Both the position numbers and the translations under genes were made by a program. A stretch of DNA of 64,000 nucleotides from Isoetes taiwanensis (lineage: Eukaryota > Streptophyta > Lycopodiopsida > Isoetales > Isoetaceae), in the NCBI GenBank assembly GCA_021234155.1, contig JAJEKV010000281.1:372001-436000 (forward strand), given 5' to 3'. The notes beneath the pieces are model-generated. The model was not told the DNA's origin and searched no databases. It saw only the letters and a list, made by a program, of their open reading frames with translations. Shown piece after piece: positions 59,346 through 64,000 of the stretch (its first letter is position 1; every line of letters starts with the position of its first letter).

Positions 59346-62300
59346 ACCACATTGTCATGAATCTTTTGATACATCAATTTCTTTTCCTCGAGATTTGAAC
59401 TCACCACGCAGTTGCTCAAGGAAAGTCTATTGTATACATAGTATACAACAGCGTACATTAGAGGTTTACGAAAGAATAGTTACAAGAATAACCTCTTTGG
59501 TTACAATAATACAAACATGTGATTACAAGTAAAGATCTATTGACTGGCCAACCCTCACTTCATTACTACAAAGAATCGGTGGTTTCAAATATCAATCATC
59601 ATTCTCACAAGGTCCAAATGTACTGCAACTAGAAATTGGTACACCCCCAACAAACATATCGCCCTCACATTGGATGAGAAATACCAAATTTACTCTAACC
59701 TCACCTTGCATTGATAGTGGCGTCCAAGTCTCGCGACATCAAGTAGCCTACAACTTTCTTTACCAAGATTGGCCATATAAAGGTGACCACAATACCTCAA
59801 AGAATCGGGATCAGTGGGGGAACTTGTATTGGCGCAGCTTCAAGTGGTGTTTGGGAATTTTGTGTTTGTGACCCCAACAAAACTCTCATGACAAAAGCTC
59901 TGAGCCCTTGGTACATTTGTAGCCGCCAAAATGGTACACACTGGCTTTATTATTTAAATCTGTCAATTTCCAAGACCTACAATGACATACACCGTTCAAA
60001 GGTCGCCGATAACATGTCGGGCGTAATGGTACATTCAAATTGCAAGTTGAGGGTGTCAGTTGTCCTTTTGAAGCAAAAGCTCGTTTCGACATAATGTGTG
60101 TAATGAGCGATCCATGAATGGAACTCTTCGCTCCATGTCATGCTTGATGCGTAATTGGTGCATACACCCGCCATAAAGTCCGGTCCGCAAAACAAGATGA
60201 TTTAAAGAAACAAATGTAAGACCCCCAACTGAAGTTAAGCTTATATTAAATTACCAACCTCATGAAGAAAATGGACTATCTCACACCGAACTAACTCCCT
60301 ACTTTTCTCCAATATTCTCATTGCCTCTTGATCAAGCACAAGAGGCTCCCCTCACGCCCTTTAAAACACTTCAAGTGGCAAGTGTTCTCGGCCTGATAAA
60401 AATTTTAACACCGCAGCCCCTCGTGGCCGGTGGTGGTGTGTTCACATCTCGAAATGGAAGATCATTGAAAACCTTGAGGGAACACTTTGAAGAAGCAAGA
60501 AATGAACAATTGGAAGTAAAAATTTGTTTATATTAAAAAAGTCAAGAGGTTACATCATATACACAATACCATTTCTAGGCTTTAGTTCTCTCATGTTTTT
60601 CATCATATTAATACAAATTTGACTCGGTTCAAACATATTCAAGATTTTTGTTGCTTTCACATAACTTTGTGCATTATCTCCCATTTTCTCAAGCAACCTG
60701 CTTTCAAACTCTTAGATCATTATTTCATGAGGGAATTGTCATCTACTGGCCGTGGCTCCAAATGCTTGGACAACATCATGGTGTTTGGCGATTGAGGTAC
60801 CCTCCTTGTATCTCTTCGCTATCAATGAGTAGAAGCACGTTTCTTTTTGTGAAACTCGAATGGTCGCAGACCTTTTCAAGCTCAAAAAACAGCTTTGCAT
60901 CGGCAATAAATTTGTAGGCTCGGTAATAAAGGATTCCCGACTCCATATATGAACTTGAATTTGTCCTTTGTGTTTTCATCACTCCCCTTTAACCATGACT
61001 CTCAAGTTTTACTCCCCAGGCTGGACCAAAGTGCTATATGAGCTGACCGCATCCAATCTATGAACTCGCTCGTCTAAGTTACTACCCACTTGTCTCATAT
61101 GTGATCAACTTAATATCATCTTTGCGCGGGTATGGACTCACCTTTTGTCATAGTTTCTACCCGTAACTCCATTGTAGTCAAAAAACAGCGGTGATTGGGC
61201 TTTAACCTTGTGGGGCCTCCGCATGGACAGTTGGTGCGGGTCGGAAACCGGCTTCAAAGATTTCTCGCGTGGTCAGAAACTTCCCCAAAGATTCATTCGC
61301 AGGTAGATGAAACTTCGGCTGCATGTCTTTGAGGTGTTCTTGCTTTGAATTTCGCTTTCTCTTGCTTTTTCTCCTCCGGTGACACTTCCAAACAGCAAAA
61401 AATTTAACGCATCTTGCACTATATGGGTCAAATTGGGTGCAGTTAAACAAAGTACAAAAGGTTGGAAGTTACCTTGTGACTTACATTCACGAACGCATTT
61501 GTTCGTGATCATAACCCTCGATGTATCCGCTGATTTTAAGTGCATTGGTGGAGCATGATTCCCACGTACTGTTGATCCGGGTATTCTTGTCCGGGCCATA
61601 CCCATCGGAGTTTGACTTCATGCACCTAATGATGGTTGACATCTACCGATTTGTCCACTTCCTCAACCCCATGTATCTTCTCGATGGGTTCGGAAGCCTA
61701 TCTCAGGTTCAATGCTTTCAAGGGTGCTGTAAGTGTCTTGTCCCCTAATCAATTCACATTCATATCTACAAAGTAGGGATGAAGTTAGTTACATATCCCA
61801 ATTAAATGCACCAAGACTTGGTTACCTTTGAGGGTAGAAAAATAATTCCCTTTGTGTGTTGCATGGACTCCAATATAGTTACAAGCACGATGAACAAGAA
61901 TCAATTAGTGTAAACGGCACCATGCTCGCAGTAAAACCTGAATTGAATCACAATTGATTGTAACCATGCTTTGGTTTTTAACCAGTTCCGCACTTTTTTA
62001 CCCCTTTATTTATGTTCCTGTTTTTTATATACTTAAAGTCCCCTGAGCCAGAAATGCATTCATCCCGTGGGCACTTTAGATACACAAAACGAGAAGCAAA
62101 GAGACTAAGCCAGCCGATCTTGTTTTGGTCGGCTTACTCCTCTTCGAAGCTCGCTAGGTAATTCAACACCTCGCCACCGAGAGTGAGCTTGTCCTAGGGG
62201 GCAAATTAGATACTACAAACGAAAACGGCTGGTACCGTAAACCAAGCTACTCTCTTTTCGAAGCTACTCATGGGTGCTCACCAGTATGCCTCGTGAATAG

Positions 62301-62999
62301 AAGTGTTTTGATCCTCCCCACCACACCTAGTTTAAAAATCTACGTCGTAGAAAATTCATGACGCAATTCACGTAACAAGATTACAACCTCGCAGTGAACG
62401 AAATTTGTCAATGAGAATACAATTATACTAATCTCAGAATTCTGTTATGAAGTACCCCAAGAGGTCAGCAGAGCATAGAAGTGAGCGGTACAGGACTCCA
62501 TTCAAAGAATCAAAGTTGGTAGTGGTTTCCCCATCCAATCGGAGTGATCTTACACGTAATGGACAAACACTCACCATAATTCTATCAAGGGTCCGGAAGT
62601 ATAGTGATCCAAGACAAATAAAGGAAGACGGCCCCTGCAAGCATTTAAACCTCTAACCTTGGTTCTCCAAAGACTTTCATCGTCATGGTTCGCTTCCCGT
62701 CGTGACAGTATTAAGTTCCCTCATTTTGTTCCGCTGCTCGTAATAGTTCCTTCAAATGTTCTCTCGTGACTCCGGCATAAGTAGTCTCAATACCGCATCG
62801 ACTTGGTTTATCCTTAATCATTCTTCCCATTTTTAAATCTTTATTCATCTTCTGGTCCGAACCAAGGTTTAACCTCATTTCTAGGCACCTCACAGTTTTG
62901 ATCAAGTTTGTAACCTTGCCTTTACAATCAATCACTCGATCTTGTAGAGTTGATCCATTTCCCTGTCCCCGCTGTTGAATTCATCCGAGTAATCCAAGG
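59346..62999. other. No supported gene
   Basis: Short frames only. A minus-strand basic frame (61450-61202) and a plus-strand frame at 62447-62656 have no recognised domain, intron context or repeats. Confidence 0.45.
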
Positions 63000-63640
63000 T
63001 TAGTGTACCACATGACAACAAAGCAACCACCTTTACACACCACAAATTCCATCATGACAAACTTTGCACCATAAAATGGCTATATTCACCACATGGGAAA
63101 GTGGTATGAAAACTAAACCGTTACGCCACACCACATATGGCACCACAATGCAACCCAAGGCACCCTCACATATGGCAATCCATTACCGACCAAGCGCCGA
63201 CACCATGTGGCGTACCGGGATCCGATAGTGGTGCCACATGGGACACCGGCTACGCAACTACAATGCACGTATATAACGCCACACATCCCAAGAACACCCA
63301 TATGTGGCGAAGGTGGTGCAATATTTAAGCGCAGCTAGCTGGCACCTACATGTATGGCGGCATAATCCACGCATTCACAAGTATCAACATATCTAACATC
63401 ATGACACTACCTATAGAAACATATGGAAGCCAATTAATTATTTCGAAGTAAAACCACGTTTGTACTATATGACACACTACATATGCTACAAACTACATTA
63501 TATTACATATAACCAAACCATATGACTGTCCCAGAACACATTTGAGCTACATACTACCGTGGAACTCAAATTATCCACCACAACTCAAACTAAAGACAAA
63601 TTTCCAGCACATGTCCTTATAAACACACCCAAATGAAGAA
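63000..63640. repeat. CACCACATATGGC-type degenerate repeats
   Basis: CACCACATATGG, CACATATGGCA, CACCCATATGTGGC and ACATATG words recur through 63080-63520, possibly a decayed satellite related in style to 58.65-59.35 kb. The stretch 63641-64000 shows nothing further. Confidence 0.45.
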
Positions 63641-64000
63641 GGCAGTGGTGTACCCATTGTTCAAACTACAGACCTTTGCCGGAAAATAACAAGCTCCAAT
63701 ATTAAATTGCATCATATGGTGGTTCCTTAAGAAGAGGGTTGAAAGTACCTATTTTTTTTTCATGATTTTCCCCGAGGATTCTTCTTTTTTACGCCTGAGG
63801 AGTTTTGAATTGTGGGTTTGTCATTTCAAGAGAGGAAGTATCATCGCTGTAGTGTGTTGCTCGCCTCACTATTTGAAATGATTGCATTTCCTCCACGCTG
63901 GGGACCAGAGGCTCTCAATCTTTTCTCTTCTAACCATTGCCGCAAAACCTCAACCAATTTATTTCTTTCCTTTGTGAAGGTAATACTAATGTAGCCTATA

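Overview
The window looks like nuclear DNA from a land plant with a large, repeat-rich genome. Introns with GT/AG borders, a plant-type receptor kinase and a relic of a chloroplast copper ATPase point to a plant. The mix of transposons (non-LTR elements of two kinds, very large DNA transposons with long introns) would suit a fern or another seed-free plant or a gymnosperm, but the species cannot be fixed from the sequence. Only one gene is clearly intact: a single-exon receptor-like kinase at 19928-21529 (minus). Nearly everything else is mobile DNA or decayed coding sequence.

Layout, left to right. 1-10.37 kb: an L1-type LINE running off the left edge, with a broken ORF1 (51-1621), foreign sequence between the ORFs (about 1.62-5.05 kb), and ORF2 (endonuclease, reverse transcriptase, zinc-binding region) broken by a one-base deletion and by a 939-bp insertion with a 9-bp target duplication. 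10373-10693: a 321-bp MITE. 12.1-13.7 kb: a second, different LINE fragment on the minus strand. 14-19.6 kb: degenerate tandem repeats, fragments of one or two exon-intron genes, and a foldback element with arms of about 106 bp. 19.9-21.5 kb: the receptor kinase. 23.76-25.78 kb and about 46.74-49.11 kb: two arms of an inverted duplication, each with remnants of a PAA2/HMA8-like copper P-type ATPase.

The main discovery lies between those arms. An 18,070-bp insertion (25777-43846) has 22-bp terminal inverted repeats and a 4-bp target duplication (CAAT). The other arm of the inverted duplication preserves the matching empty site. The insertion holds two divergent-looking modules. Module A (about 26.3-35.2 kb) has a plus-strand gene with a Ulp1/C48 peptidase-like end, a fragment of an FCP1/NIF phosphatase domain, and a minus-strand DDE-type transposase with DFAENY and GHGKGEHDG motifs. 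Module B (about 35.7-43.3 kb) has a minus-strand gene with the motifs of a beta-class DNA amino-methyltransferase, and a plus-strand DUF7869-like transposase relic. Module B is studded with about 20 copies of a short palindrome (consensus GTGTATTCCGAATACAC), in the methyltransferase introns and in the divergent intergenic region. The 321-bp MITE at 10.4 kb carries the same terminal repeat as the 18-kb insertion, so it is probably a non-autonomous relative. Whether A and B are one giant element or one nested in the other is not resolved.

49.1-64 kb has no gene I can support; it holds minisatellites (55.86-56.35, 57.6-57.9 and 58.65-59.35 kb) and otherwise unassigned, decayed DNA.
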